From Flavobacterium sp. KACC 22763 (lineage in GTDB: Bacteria > Bacteroidota > Bacteroidia > Flavobacteriales > Flavobacteriaceae), in the NCBI RefSeq assembly GCF_028736155.1, contig NZ_CP117879.1:1488001-1552000 (forward strand): DNA of 64,000 nucleotides. The letters are read 5' to 3'. Below are positions 34,717 to 43,586 of the stretch, one piece after another. The notes beneath the pieces are model-generated. The model had not been told where the DNA came from. It saw only the letters and a program-made list of their open reading frames with translations, and did no database searches. Position numbers and translations under genes: made by a program. Positions within the stretch are counted from its first letter, which is position 1; each line of letters starts with the position of its first letter.

Positions 34717-36714
34717 ATGATGAAAAATCTAACAGCGCTCTTTTTGGCTGTGTTTTCAACAATATGCTGGGCGCAGGAAAAAGCAAATGATAGTCTTGAA
34801 ACCGTAAAGCTTAACGAAATAATTGTCATTGGAAGCAAATCTTCTTTACATCTAAAACAATCAAAATCATTAACCTCTGTAGAAGAATATCTCTCAAAAT
34901 CATCAAAAGTAAATATGATCAAAAGAGGTGCTTATGCATGGGAGCCTGTTATAAATAACATGGCTACAGAACGCACCGTGATTACGATTGACGGAATGCG
35001 CATATTTGGCGCGTGTACCGACAAAATGGATCCGATTACTTCTTATGTTGAGGTTTCAAATTTGGCCGAAGCCAGCGTAGCATCTGGACAGCTGGCAAGC
35101 TGTCACGGTGCAGGAATTGGCGGATCAGTCGATTTAAAACGCAATCAGTTTAGTGATAAAAATACAGCCTGGAATGGCAGTTTAAATTCTGGTTTTGAAA
35201 GCAATAATCTTCAAAAAATTATTGGTGCGTCTTTAGGGTATAATGATTCTCGATTTTATACTCATATCGATTTTATGCATCGTGATGCCGATAATTATAA
35301 AGCAGGTGGAAACAAAGAAGTGAGTTTTTCTCAATTTACCAAATACAATATTTCTGCTACTGCTGGATATTTTATAAACAAACAAAACCTTTTGGAAGCT
35401 TCTGTAATTTATGATAAAGCAACAAATGTGGGATACCCTGCCCTTCCTATGGATGTTTCTTTAGCCGAAGCTAAAATTGTATCTCTAAGTTATAAATATG
35501 TGCCAAAATCTAACCTTATAACAAACTGGGAAACAAAAGGCTATTTTAATTCCATCACCCACCGAATGGACGATACCAAAAGACCAAATGTACCGATACA
35601 CATGGATATGCCGGGATGGTCTGATACGTATGGTTATTATTCGAGAATTAAGGGAAATATGAAAAACCATAATTTTCTAGCTGACTTGAACGGTTTTTAC
35701 AATAAATCGATTGCAGAGATGACAATGTATCCTTCAGATCCTAACGAAAATCTGATGTTTATGTATACTTGGCCAGATGTCAGAACTTTATACAACGGAT
35801 TGTCTTTAGAAGATAATATCAAAATTTCTGAAAAAGATCATCTAAGGATTGGCGCAAATCTTGGATTTCAAAATAATACTGTAGCAAATGATTTTGGTTT
35901 AGCGAGTCTCCGCATTTTTTATCCTGATATGGATGCTTCAAAAAATCGTTTCCTAAAAAGTTTTGCAGCTAATTATACCAGAAATATCGATCAGTTTGAA
36001 TTCGGATTTGGTTTGGCTTACGCCGAAAGAGCGCCATCTGTATCTGAAGGCTACGGATTTTATCTCTACAACAGCAGTGATTTTTATGATTATATCGGGA
36101 ATCCAAATCTAAAAAATGAAAATGCTCTTGAAGGAAATTTTTCAATTGGATATAAAACATCGCAATTATCAGCAAAAATTACGGGTTCGTATTTCTATTT
36201 TTCAAACTATATAATAGGTAAAATTGACCCTAATACGCTTCCTATGACTATTGGTGCTTCTGGAGTAAAAAGATATGAGGCCATAGACAATGCCAAAATA
36301 TTCAATACCGATTTTAATCTGACTTATGATTTTCTGGAAAATTGGCAATTTAAGTCTCAGCTTACTTATAGTTCAGGAAAAGATAATGAAGGAAATAATT
36401 TGCCATTTATAAGTCCGATTAAATACAGCGCTGGAATCGATTTTAAGAAAGAAAACTTTAATGCTGGAATTAACGCTTTAGGAAATCTAGCTCAAAATGA
36501 ATTTGCAAAAGTATATGGGCAAACCAAAACTCCAGATTATCTCATTTTTGGAGTTAATGCAGGCTATACTTTCAATTGGAGCCAAAACAAATTAAAAATA
36601 CAAACCGGTGTAGAAAACATTTTTGACAAATATTACACCACTTATGCCGACTGGAATAAAATTCCGCGAATGGGCCGAAATGTCTTTGTAAATCTCACTT
36701 TCACTTTAGATTAA
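34717..36714 (+). CDS. TonB-dependent copper receptor (OprC/NosA-like)
   Basis: The 665-residue protein has a signal peptide, a plug domain (about residues 30-160) and a 22-strand barrel ending NVFVNLTFTLD. The plug segment RIFGACTDKMDPITSYVEV contains C100-xxx-M104. The barrel contains H282-x-M284 (ITHRMDD) and a nearby H295/M296/M298 cluster. The Pseudomonas receptor OprC binds copper through CxxxM and HxM about 180 residues apart; here the spacing is 182. NosA, a relative, serves copper supply for NosZ. Being divergent from the nos operon under a shared FNR-type box, it fits as the copper importer for NosZ. Confidence 0.88.
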   Translation: MMKNLTALFLAVFSTICWAQEKANDSLETVKLNEIIVIGSKSSLHLKQSKSLTSVEEYLSKSSKVNMIKRGAYAWEPVINNMATERTVITIDGMRIFGACTDKMDPITSYVEVSNLAEASVASGQLASCHGAGIGGSVDLKRNQFSDKNTAWNGSLNSGFESNNLQKIIGASLGYNDSRFYTHIDFMHRDADNYKAGGNKEVSFSQFTKYNISATAGYFINKQNLLEASVIYDKATNVGYPALPMDVSLAEAKIVSLSYKYVPKSNLITNWETKGYFNSITHRMDDTKRPNVPIHMDMPGWSDTYGYYSRIKGNMKNHNFLADLNGFYNKSIAEMTMYPSDPNENLMFMYTWPDVRTLYNGLSLEDNIKISEKDHLRIGANLGFQNNTVANDFGLASLRIFYPDMDASKNRFLKSFAANYTRNIDQFEFGFGLAYAERAPSVSEGYGFYLYNSSDFYDYIGNPNLKNENALEGNFSIGYKTSQLSAKITGSYFYFSNYIIGKIDPNTLPMTIGASGVKRYEAIDNAKIFNTDFNLTYDFLENWQFKSQLTYSSGKDNEGNNLPFISPIKYSAGIDFKKENFNAGINALGNLAQNEFAKVYGQTKTPDYLIFGVNAGYTFNWSQNKLKIQTGVENIFDKYYTTYADWNKIPRMGRNVFVNLTFTLD

Positions 36715-36758
36715 GATGTTATTATTAAGGTTAACATATACAAACAAATATAAAACAG

Positions 36759-36803
36759 TATGATTAGAATCATGTTTTGAAAAAAATGATGATAATATAT
36801 TTA
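36759..36803 (+). promoter_or_regulatory. FNR-type box and -7 element before nadA
   Basis: The box TATGATTAGAATCATG (36759-36774) has one mismatch from the perfect dyad. TATATTTA (36796-36803) fits TAnnTTTG at five of six positions and starts 29.5 nt from the box centre, the same distance as in the other sites. It predicts a leader of about 100 nt before the nadA ATG at 36907, in which I see no known riboswitch. Confidence 0.72.
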
Positions 36804-36906
36804 CCCTATTAAAATTATGTATTAAAATATATTTTGATACAAGCTTAAAACATAAATACCCAACAGTTTTATAGGTTAACGAAGCCGAAAATTCAAAGCA
36901 GAAAAA

Positions 36907-37839
36907 ATGAACACGAACTTTTTAGTACAAGAAATACTCCGATTGAAAAAGGAAAAGAATGCTGTTATCCTGGCTCATTATTATCAAGATGAGGATATAC
37001 AGGAAATAGCAGATTTTATTGGAGATAGTCTTGAACTGGCAAAAAAAGCTCAAAATACAAATGCTGATATTATCGTTTTTGCGGGAGTTCATTTTATGGC
37101 AGAAACAGCAAAAATTCTAAATCCAAACAAAAAAGTAGTATTACCCGATTGGAACGCTGGCTGTTCGCTTGCTGATGGCTGTCCGCCAGAAGATTTTAGA
37201 TTATTCAAAGAACAGCATCCCGATCATATTGTGGTTACTTACATCAACTGTTCTGCCCAAATAAAAGCTATGAGCGATCTAGTCTGCACATCGGCAAATG
37301 CCAAAAAAATAATCGAATCTATACCAGCAGAACAAAAAATCATATTTGCTCCAGATGAAAATTTAGGCAAATATCTACAGAAAGAAACCAAACGCGAACT
37401 GGTCTTATGGAAAGGCTCTTGTGTAGTGCATGAAGCCTTTTCATTAGACAAACTAATTGAAATATACAACAACAACCCAACTGCAAAAATTGCAGCACAC
37501 CCTGAATCTGAAGACCATATTTTAAAAGCAGCACATTACATCGGCTCAACTTCGGGAATTATTAATTTCATTAAAACGGATCCTGCTGCCGTTTTCATTG
37601 TGGCCACAGAAGCCGGTATCCTGCATGAGCTTACAAAAGCTGTACCTGATAAAACGCTGATTCCGGCTCCTACCACAGAAGACAACAGCTGTGCCTGCAG
37701 TGAATGTGCCTATATGAAAATGAATACACTCGAAAAGTTGTATTTGTGTCTTAAAAATGAAAGGCCAGAAATGCTGATTACAGAAGAATTGAGAACAGAA
37801 GCGCTAAAGCCTATTAGAAGAATGCTTGAATTATCATAA
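36907..37839 (+). CDS. nadA: Quinolinate synthase NadA
   Basis: NadA is a 4Fe-4S enzyme that condenses iminoaspartate with dihydroxyacetone phosphate to quinolinate for NAD synthesis. At 310 residues it has standard length. It starts with the VILAHYYQDEDIQEIADFIGD segment typical of NadA. The three cluster cysteines are in DWNAGCSLADGCPP, in LVLWKGSCVVHE and in the CACSECAYMKMNT region near the C-terminus. It is the first gene of an operon with nadB, ric and the anaerobic ribonucleotide reductase, downstream of an FNR-type box. Confidence 0.96.
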   Translation: MNTNFLVQEILRLKKEKNAVILAHYYQDEDIQEIADFIGDSLELAKKAQNTNADIIVFAGVHFMAETAKILNPNKKVVLPDWNAGCSLADGCPPEDFRLFKEQHPDHIVVTYINCSAQIKAMSDLVCTSANAKKIIESIPAEQKIIFAPDENLGKYLQKETKRELVLWKGSCVVHEAFSLDKLIEIYNNNPTAKIAAHPESEDHILKAAHYIGSTSGIINFIKTDPAAVFIVATEAGILHELTKAVPDKTLIPAPTTEDNSCACSECAYMKMNTLEKLYLCLKNERPEMLITEELRTEALKPIRRMLELS

Positions 37840-37867
37840 AAACGCAATAAACTTAAATCAAAATAAC

Positions 37868-39382
37868 ATGCTTAAAACAGATATATTGATCATCGGTTCT
37901 GGTATTTCGGGATTATTTTTTGCTATGAAAACGGCAAAAAAACGTCCAGACTTATCTATTGTTATAATGACGAAAGAAACAGCCAAAAATACCAATACGC
38001 AGCTTGCTCAAGGTGGTATTGCTGTAGTGACAGACCTTATAAAAGACAGTTTTAACAAACACATACATGATACCCTTCGTTCTGGAGGTGGCCTGTGCGA
38101 TAAAGAAGTCGTTAATATGGTCATTAAACAAGCTCCCGAAAGGCTTCAGGAATTAATCGAAATTGGAGCTTCTTTTGATAAAAATGAAAAAGGACAATGG
38201 GATTTAGGTTTAGAAGGTGGGCATTCTCAACATAGAATATTACATCATAAAGATAGCTCCGGACAGGAAATCGAGCAGAAACTGCTCAAAATAATCAAGA
38301 AAATGCCCAATATTGAGCTTTTAGAAAATCATATGGTCATTGACTTAAATACCGAAACAAAAAAAGCTAAAACTACTTGTACCGGAGCCTTTTTCTTTGA
38401 AAAAAAACATAATCGAATTAAATACATTAGAGCAAGAACTATTGTTTTATGTACAGGCGGATGCGGTCAGCTTTTTGAAAACACAACAAATCCTAAAATA
38501 GCAACAGGAGACGGATTAGCGATTGCTGCACGAGCAGGTGCAGAAATTGTCGATATGCAATACATTCAATTTCATCCAACAGCATTATTTACAGGAAAAG
38601 AGAATCCGTTGTTTTTAATTTCTGAAGCTGTTAGAGGTTTTGGTGCTCATATTGTAAATGATGAAGGAAAAAGATTTTTGTTTAAATATGATATTCGAGG
38701 CGAATTGGCGACAAGAGATATGGTCTCAAATGCCATTAGTAAAGAACTTCAAATCACCGGAAAAAATCATGTTTATTTAGACTGCAGACATTTAGATTCA
38801 AAAGCTTTTACAAATCAATTTCCTGTCATCACGGCACACTGCAATGAGCTAGGTATTAGACCAGAGAAAGATTTAATTCCAGTTGTTCCAGCTGCCCACT
38901 ATCAATGTGGTGGAATAAAAGTGGATCAAAATGGTGTTACTTCTATTAAAAATCTCTATGCTATTGGTGAATGTGCTAGAACAGGTCTACATGGTAAAAA
39001 CCGTCTAGCATCAAACTCGCTTCTTGAAGGTTTGGTCTTTGCGCATCAGGCTTCAGAAAATGTAGATAAAACTATTGCCGAATTTATTTTTTCATCACAA
39101 ATACTAATTCCGAAGTTTCCAAAAGCTCATAATGTGGATGATTACCTTGCTTTTGAAATACTTAAAAAGGAATTGCAAAAAATGGTTACTTCGTTTTATA
39201 CCAGTGAAGAACGTAATGCCGAGTTAGCTTTTGAAAAAATAAAAGAGCTTCATAATTATGCCGTTTCACTTACGGAAGCACATGAAATTACGATTCCGTT
39301 TATTGAATTTTCGAACATGATTGCTGCTTCCTTGTTAATCATTAAACAATGTAAAGCTGCGGCAGACCAAAAAATATGCTAA
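37868..39382 (+). CDS. nadB: L-aspartate oxidase NadB
   Basis: NadB oxidises aspartate to iminoaspartate for NadA and can use fumarate instead of O2, so it works without oxygen. From the ATG at 37868 the protein has 504 residues, opening MLKTDILIIGSGISGLFFAM, the FAD-binding fold. The frame also contains QLAQGGIAVV, CTGGCGQLFENTTNP and the HYQCGGIKVD and NRLASNSLLEGLVFA regions of the fumarate-reductase/NadB family. An in-frame ATG at 37826 overlaps the nadA stop and precedes the FAD fold by 14 unrelated residues, so it was rejected. Confidence 0.95.
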   Translation: MLKTDILIIGSGISGLFFAMKTAKKRPDLSIVIMTKETAKNTNTQLAQGGIAVVTDLIKDSFNKHIHDTLRSGGGLCDKEVVNMVIKQAPERLQELIEIGASFDKNEKGQWDLGLEGGHSQHRILHHKDSSGQEIEQKLLKIIKKMPNIELLENHMVIDLNTETKKAKTTCTGAFFFEKKHNRIKYIRARTIVLCTGGCGQLFENTTNPKIATGDGLAIAARAGAEIVDMQYIQFHPTALFTGKENPLFLISEAVRGFGAHIVNDEGKRFLFKYDIRGELATRDMVSNAISKELQITGKNHVYLDCRHLDSKAFTNQFPVITAHCNELGIRPEKDLIPVVPAAHYQCGGIKVDQNGVTSIKNLYAIGECARTGLHGKNRLASNSLLEGLVFAHQASENVDKTIAEFIFSSQILIPKFPKAHNVDDYLAFEILKKELQKMVTSFYTSEERNAELAFEKIKELHNYAVSLTEAHEITIPFIEFSNMIAASLLIIKQCKAAADQKIC

Positions 39383-39412
39383 AACCAAAATTAATCTATA
39401 CCCCAAGCCATT

Positions 39413-40144
39413 ATGAAACTAACAAGCAAAACAACCATTGGTGAAATCGTCACAGATGATTTCAAAACAGCGGCCATTTTTACAAAATTCCATATCGACT
39501 TTTGCTGCAAAGGATATCGAACTATCGAAGAAGTATGCAAAAAAAGAGATATTGAAGAAAGCGTTCTTATAGAGCATATTGAAAAAGCAAGAAGTAATTC
39601 TGCCAATCAGTCTTTTGATTATAAAAGCTGGTCTGCAGATATGATTGCAGATTATATAACTAAAACCCATCATAGATATGTTACAGAAAAGTCTCCTGTC
39701 ATTTTGGAGTATTTAAATAAATTATGCGGTGTTCACGGTGCGATTCATCCTGAGCTTCATGAAATTCATACTATTTTTTCAAAAACGTATTTGGATCTCA
39801 CGGCTCATATGAAAAGAGAAGAGTTGGTTGTTTTTCCTTTTATTAAAAAAATGAAAGCCGCACACAGTAAAGGTACAGAGCTGGAAACACCGCCTTTTTT
39901 ATCTATTGAAGCCCCAATTCTAACTTTAAAAGATGATCATATTACAGAAGGACAGCGCTTTAAGAGAATTGCAGCATTAACCAATAATTATACACCGCCA
40001 GTTGACTCATGCAACACTTATAAAGTGGCATTTCTGATGTTGGAGGAATTTGACAAGGATTTAAAAAAGCATATTCACTTGGAAAACAACATTCTGTTTC
40101 CAAAAGCAATTGAACTTGAAAAAACATTTGAAAAAGTGTCTTAA
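39413..40144 (+). CDS. ric: Di-iron Fe-S cluster repair protein (RIC/ScdA/YtfE)
   Basis: The 243-residue protein repairs iron-sulfur clusters damaged by NO or oxidants. It has an N-terminal ScdA_N domain (TTIGEIVTDDFKTAAIFTKF, FCCKGYRTIEEV) and a C-terminal hemerythrin-like four-helix bundle. The iron-ligand His/Glu residues are in THHRYV, CGVHGAIHPEL, AHMKREELVVFP, KDDHITEG and HIHLENNILFPKA. Its placement between nadAB (Fe-S enzyme) and nrdDG (glycyl radical) suits a nitrosative/anaerobic response operon. Confidence 0.95.
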   Translation: MKLTSKTTIGEIVTDDFKTAAIFTKFHIDFCCKGYRTIEEVCKKRDIEESVLIEHIEKARSNSANQSFDYKSWSADMIADYITKTHHRYVTEKSPVILEYLNKLCGVHGAIHPELHEIHTIFSKTYLDLTAHMKREELVVFPFIKKMKAAHSKGTELETPPFLSIEAPILTLKDDHITEGQRFKRIAALTNNYTPPVDSCNTYKVAFLMLEEFDKDLKKHIHLENNILFPKAIELEKTFEKVS

Positions 40145-40158
40145 ATAAAATCAAAACC

Positions 40159-42282
40159 ATGGAAAAATATGTAATCAAACGCAATGGAGATTATAAGCCT
40201 TTTGAAGCTTATAAAATTCAGGATGCCATTCAAAAAGCTTTTCAGAGCGTCAATCAGCCTGTAGATAAGAGAATATTTAAAACTGTTCTTTCTGGTCTTG
40301 AGGCAAAATATTCTTGGCCTGTAGAAGAAATTCAGGATATGATTGAAAGAGTGCTTTTTGAAAACGGGTATTTCCAAACCATGCGTTCGTTTATAATTTA
40401 TCGTCATACGAGAAAATTACAGCGAGAACATATTAATGGTTTAAACGATGACACCACTTATATAGACAGTACACAAACTGTTGAAGAATACATTAACCAA
40501 TCAGATTGGCGAATTAATGCGAATGCCAATATTTCGTATTCAAATGCAGGATTGGTTAGTAATACCGCGGGAAAAGTTATTGCCAATTATTGGCTTGACA
40601 AAATATATAATAAAGAAGAAGGTTCTGCTCACAGGAATGGCGACATACACATCCATGATTTGGATTGTCTTACCGGATACTGCGCTGGTTGGAGCTTGCG
40701 TGTGCTGTTAAATGAAGGTTTTAATGGCGTGCGCGGCCGTGTCGAGAGCAGACCTCCTTCTCATTTTAGAGAAGCATTAGGGCAAATGGCCAATTTCTTA
40801 GGAATTCTGCAAAGCGAATGGGCAGGCGCTCAAGCTTTCAGTTCTTTTGATACCTATTTGGCTCCTTATGTTTTTAAAGATCAGCTTTCTTATGATGAAG
40901 TTTTAAAAGGAATCAGAAGTTTTGTTTACAATTTAAATGTACCTGCACGCTGGGGCCAATCGCCTTTTACAAATATTACCTTGGATTGGAATGTGCCAGA
41001 AGATCTAAAAGAACAGATTCCGACGCGAAATGACGAACATTTATTTTTAAAGGTCACTGATGAAAATCTGATTTTGGAAGCTAAAAACAGAGGCGTTTCA
41101 AAATTGATAGATTTAAAATATGCTGATTTTCAAAAAGAAATGAATGTTATCAATAAAGCATATTACACCATTATGACAGAAGGTGATGCCAACGGGCAGC
41201 CGTTTACATTTCCGATTCCAACAGTAAATATTACTGAAGATTTTGACTGGAATGGCGAAAATGTAGATTTGCTTTTTGAAAACACAGCTAAAATCGGTTC
41301 GTCTTATTTCCAGAATTTTATTGGAAGCCAATATCTATTGGATGATAACGGGAATCGAATCGAGAATCCAGATGCTTATAAACCAAATGCGGTACGCAGT
41401 ATGTGCTGCCGTTTACAGCTAGATTTAAGAGAATTGCTAAAACGCGGAAATGGTCTTTTTGGAAGTGCCGAAATGACGGGCAGCATTGGCGTAGTGACCA
41501 TTAATATGGCGCGTTTAGGCTATCTTCATAAAGGAAACATAATTAGTTTGTTCGAACATTTGGATGAATTGCTTCAAATTGCAAAATCGACTTTAGAAAA
41601 GAAAAGAATCTTTATCCAGCAGATGTACGACCGCGGACTTTATCCGTACACACAGCGCTATTTGAAACATTTTAGAAATCATTTTTCTACCATTGGCGTA
41701 AACGGAATGAACGAAATGGTTGTGAATTTTTCTGAAGGGAAACAAAATATAACTGATCCCTCAGGAATTCATTTTGCAACAGAAATTTTAGATCACATTC
41801 GACTGCGAATGAAAGAATTTCAGGAAGAAACAGGAAACCTTTACAATTTAGAAGCAACTCCAGCAGAAGGAACAACATATCGTTTTGCAAAAGAAGACAA
41901 AAAACGTTTTCCAGAAATTCTGCAAGCGGGACAAAATGAAAACATATACTATACCAATAGTTCACAAATTCCGGTCGATCATACCGACGATCCTTTTGAA
42001 GCCTTATTGCTTCAAGATGAATTGCAATGCAAATATACTGGCGGTACAGTTTTGCATCTTTACATGAGAGAAAAAATAAGCAGTCCAGAAGCCTGTAAAA
42101 ACTTCGTAAAAAAAGTTTTAACCAATTTTAAACTGCCTTATATAACCGTAACACCAATTTTCAGCATTTGCCCTATTCATGGCTACTTAAACGGTGAACA
42201 TGAATATTGTCCAAAATGCGACGAAATTTTACTCAATAAAAACAATCAAAAACACTTGGCTTATGAAAACGAAAACGCTTAA
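40159..42282 (+). CDS. nrdD: Anaerobic ribonucleoside-triphosphate reductase NrdD, catalytic part lacking the glycyl-radical segment
   Basis: This 707-residue protein has an ATP-cone (residues about 1-90, KRNGDYKPFEAYKIQDAIQ). The catalytic barrel has typical NVPARWGQSPFTNITLDWNVP and MTGSIGVVTINMARL segments. The C-terminal zinc site is ICPIHGYLNGEHEYCPKC. Normally the chain continues to a glycyl-radical motif (RVxGYxRP). Here it stops at 42282, and that motif is in the next, overlapping gene at 42263-42430, shifted by one base. Thus the enzyme is split, or a frameshift has occurred. Confidence 0.95.
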   Translation: MEKYVIKRNGDYKPFEAYKIQDAIQKAFQSVNQPVDKRIFKTVLSGLEAKYSWPVEEIQDMIERVLFENGYFQTMRSFIIYRHTRKLQREHINGLNDDTTYIDSTQTVEEYINQSDWRINANANISYSNAGLVSNTAGKVIANYWLDKIYNKEEGSAHRNGDIHIHDLDCLTGYCAGWSLRVLLNEGFNGVRGRVESRPPSHFREALGQMANFLGILQSEWAGAQAFSSFDTYLAPYVFKDQLSYDEVLKGIRSFVYNLNVPARWGQSPFTNITLDWNVPEDLKEQIPTRNDEHLFLKVTDENLILEAKNRGVSKLIDLKYADFQKEMNVINKAYYTIMTEGDANGQPFTFPIPTVNITEDFDWNGENVDLLFENTAKIGSSYFQNFIGSQYLLDDNGNRIENPDAYKPNAVRSMCCRLQLDLRELLKRGNGLFGSAEMTGSIGVVTINMARLGYLHKGNIISLFEHLDELLQIAKSTLEKKRIFIQQMYDRGLYPYTQRYLKHFRNHFSTIGVNGMNEMVVNFSEGKQNITDPSGIHFATEILDHIRLRMKEFQEETGNLYNLEATPAEGTTYRFAKEDKKRFPEILQAGQNENIYYTNSSQIPVDHTDDPFEALLLQDELQCKYTGGTVLHLYMREKISSPEACKNFVKKVLTNFKLPYITVTPIFSICPIHGYLNGEHEYCPKCDEILLNKNNQKHLAYENENA

Positions 42283-42430
42283 AATTCTAGAAGAAAAAAA
42301 ATCCCAAAGAAGCAAATGTTTGGTTTATACACGTGTAATGGGGTATCACAGACCTGTAGAAAGTTTTAATATTGGAAAAAAAGGTGAACACCAACAGCGT
42401 ACACATTTCGAAGAAACCATCATCTATTAA
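42263..42430 (+). CDS. nrdD: Separate glycyl-radical subunit/segment of NrdD (55 aa)
   Basis: Read from the ATG at 42263, the 55 residues include the motif VYTRVMGYHRPVESFNIGKK, which is the C-terminal glycyl-radical loop of class III ribonucleotide reductases (radical Gly27 in RVMGY). It overlaps the end of the large nrdD gene by 20 nt in the +1 frame and overlaps the downstream activase gene as well. Its N-terminus is Lys-rich and has its own ATG. It could be a bona fide small subunit, like GrcA for pyruvate formate-lyase, or the result of a frameshift. An ATG at 42194 in the same frame lies deep in the large gene and gives unlikely sequence. Confidence 0.85.
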   Translation: MKTKTLKILEEKKSQRSKCLVYTRVMGYHRPVESFNIGKKGEHQQRTHFEETIIY

Positions 42431-43100
42431 AGGAATATTTAGCCTCACGCCTTTTACTTTATTAGATTATCCGCATAAAACGGCCTGCATTGTGTGGTTT
42501 GCAGGCTGTAACATGCGGTGTTTATACTGCTACAATCCAGATATTGTTTTAGGAAAAGGAAAAATAGATTTTGATTCTGTTCTTTCGTTCCTAAAAACTC
42601 GAAAAGGATTATTAGATGGTGTAGTATTAAGCGGTGGCGAATGTACTCTACACAAAAAAATAATTGATTTTATAAAAGAAATCAAAACAATGGGATTTGC
42701 GGTTAAAATAGATACCAACGGTTCCAACCCAAAAATATTGAATAGCCTGATTCATGATCAATTAATTGATTATGTCGCGTTAGATTATAAAAGTCTTCCT
42801 CATACCTTTACAAAACTAACGCAATCAGGCTTATTTTCTGAATTTGAAGAAAGTCTATCTATTTTAATTCAATCTAATATTCCGTTTGAAGTTCGCACTA
42901 CTTTTCATTCTTCTTTAATTACAGAGAATGAATTTGTGAGTATGATAAAATATCTTGAATCTAAGCATTTTGAAGGAAACTATTATGTGCAACACTTTAT
43001 GAATAATGTGCCAACACTTTCAAAACTAGACCATTCAAACAAAGAAATACAACTTAAAAACTTCTCTACTCCAAAAATAAAAGTTATTTTTAGAGATTGA
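42384..43100 (+). CDS. nrdG: Anaerobic ribonucleotide reductase activating enzyme (radical SAM, NrdG-like)
   Basis: This radical SAM protein of about 238 residues carries the CxxxCxxC cluster motif in WFAGCNMRCLYCYNPD and the GG motif VVLSGGECTL. It makes the glycyl radical on NrdD. There is no ATG in frame before the cluster motif: an upstream TAG lies at 42357, then come only TTG at 42372, GTG at 42384 and later codons. I chose GTG. The gene overlaps the glycyl-radical segment gene, so all three nrd frames are translationally coupled. Confidence 0.9.
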   Translation: MNTNSVHISKKPSSIKGIFSLTPFTLLDYPHKTACIVWFAGCNMRCLYCYNPDIVLGKGKIDFDSVLSFLKTRKGLLDGVVLSGGECTLHKKIIDFIKEIKTMGFAVKIDTNGSNPKILNSLIHDQLIDYVALDYKSLPHTFTKLTQSGLFSEFEESLSILIQSNIPFEVRTTFHSSLITENEFVSMIKYLESKHFEGNYYVQHFMNNVPTLSKLDHSNKEIQLKNFSTPKIKVIFRD

Positions 43101-43120
43101 TAACTCAAAATGAACACGTT

Positions 43121-43567
43121 ATGACTTTGCATCATTTTGTATTAATACTTCATCTTTTGGCAGCCACAATCTGGGTTGGCGGTCATTTGCTTTTGGCTAT
43201 TTGTTACCTTCCGACAGCGTTAAAGAAAAAAGATCCGCAGATTATTTTAAACTTTGAAAAGAAGTATGAAAAACTGGGTATGTCTTCTCTCGCTTTACTC
43301 ATTATAACCGGAATCTGGATGGCGTATGATTTTGGCATTAAAGCTGAAACCTGGTTTCATTTTTCTAACGGATTTGAAAAAGTAGTTTCCATAAAACTGA
43401 TTTTACTTTTCTGTACATTCTTTTGTGCAGTTTGTGCACAATTTTTTATTATTCCAAAACTTAAACCTAATAATATCAATAAAATGGCTGTCATTATATT
43501 AACGGTTACTTCAATTGGTATTACAATGCTAATTTTGGGGTCAACGTTGCGTTATGGCGGAATTTGA
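43121..43567 (+). CDS. CopD-like integral membrane protein
   Basis: From the ATG at 43121 the protein has 148 residues and four hydrophobic segments. It begins MTLHHFVLILHLLAATIWVG and has HHFVLILHLLAATIWVGGHL with closely spaced His, as in the CopD/YdgA-type membrane domain. LLIITGIWMAYDFG follows. These proteins may bind haem or copper. It lies 20 nt after the nrdG stop, so it is probably the last gene of the anaerobic operon. A TTG at 43097 overlaps the previous stop and is less likely. Confidence 0.72.
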   Translation: MTLHHFVLILHLLAATIWVGGHLLLAICYLPTALKKKDPQIILNFEKKYEKLGMSSLALLIITGIWMAYDFGIKAETWFHFSNGFEKVVSIKLILLFCTFFCAVCAQFFIIPKLKPNNINKMAVIILTVTSIGITMLILGSTLRYGGI

Positions 43568-43586
43568 ACTCTAACAATTACATTAT

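Noticed and set aside
36808..36906. Riboswitch in the roughly 100 nt nadA leader
   Set aside because: No recognisable riboswitch core or terminator/anti-terminator pair was seen. Length alone is not evidence.
42194..42262. Upstream ATG (42194) as the start of the glycyl-radical gene
   Set aside because: The extension lies in the zinc-site coding region of nrdD and gives a sequence of unlikely composition. The ATG at 42263 gives the expected compact segment.
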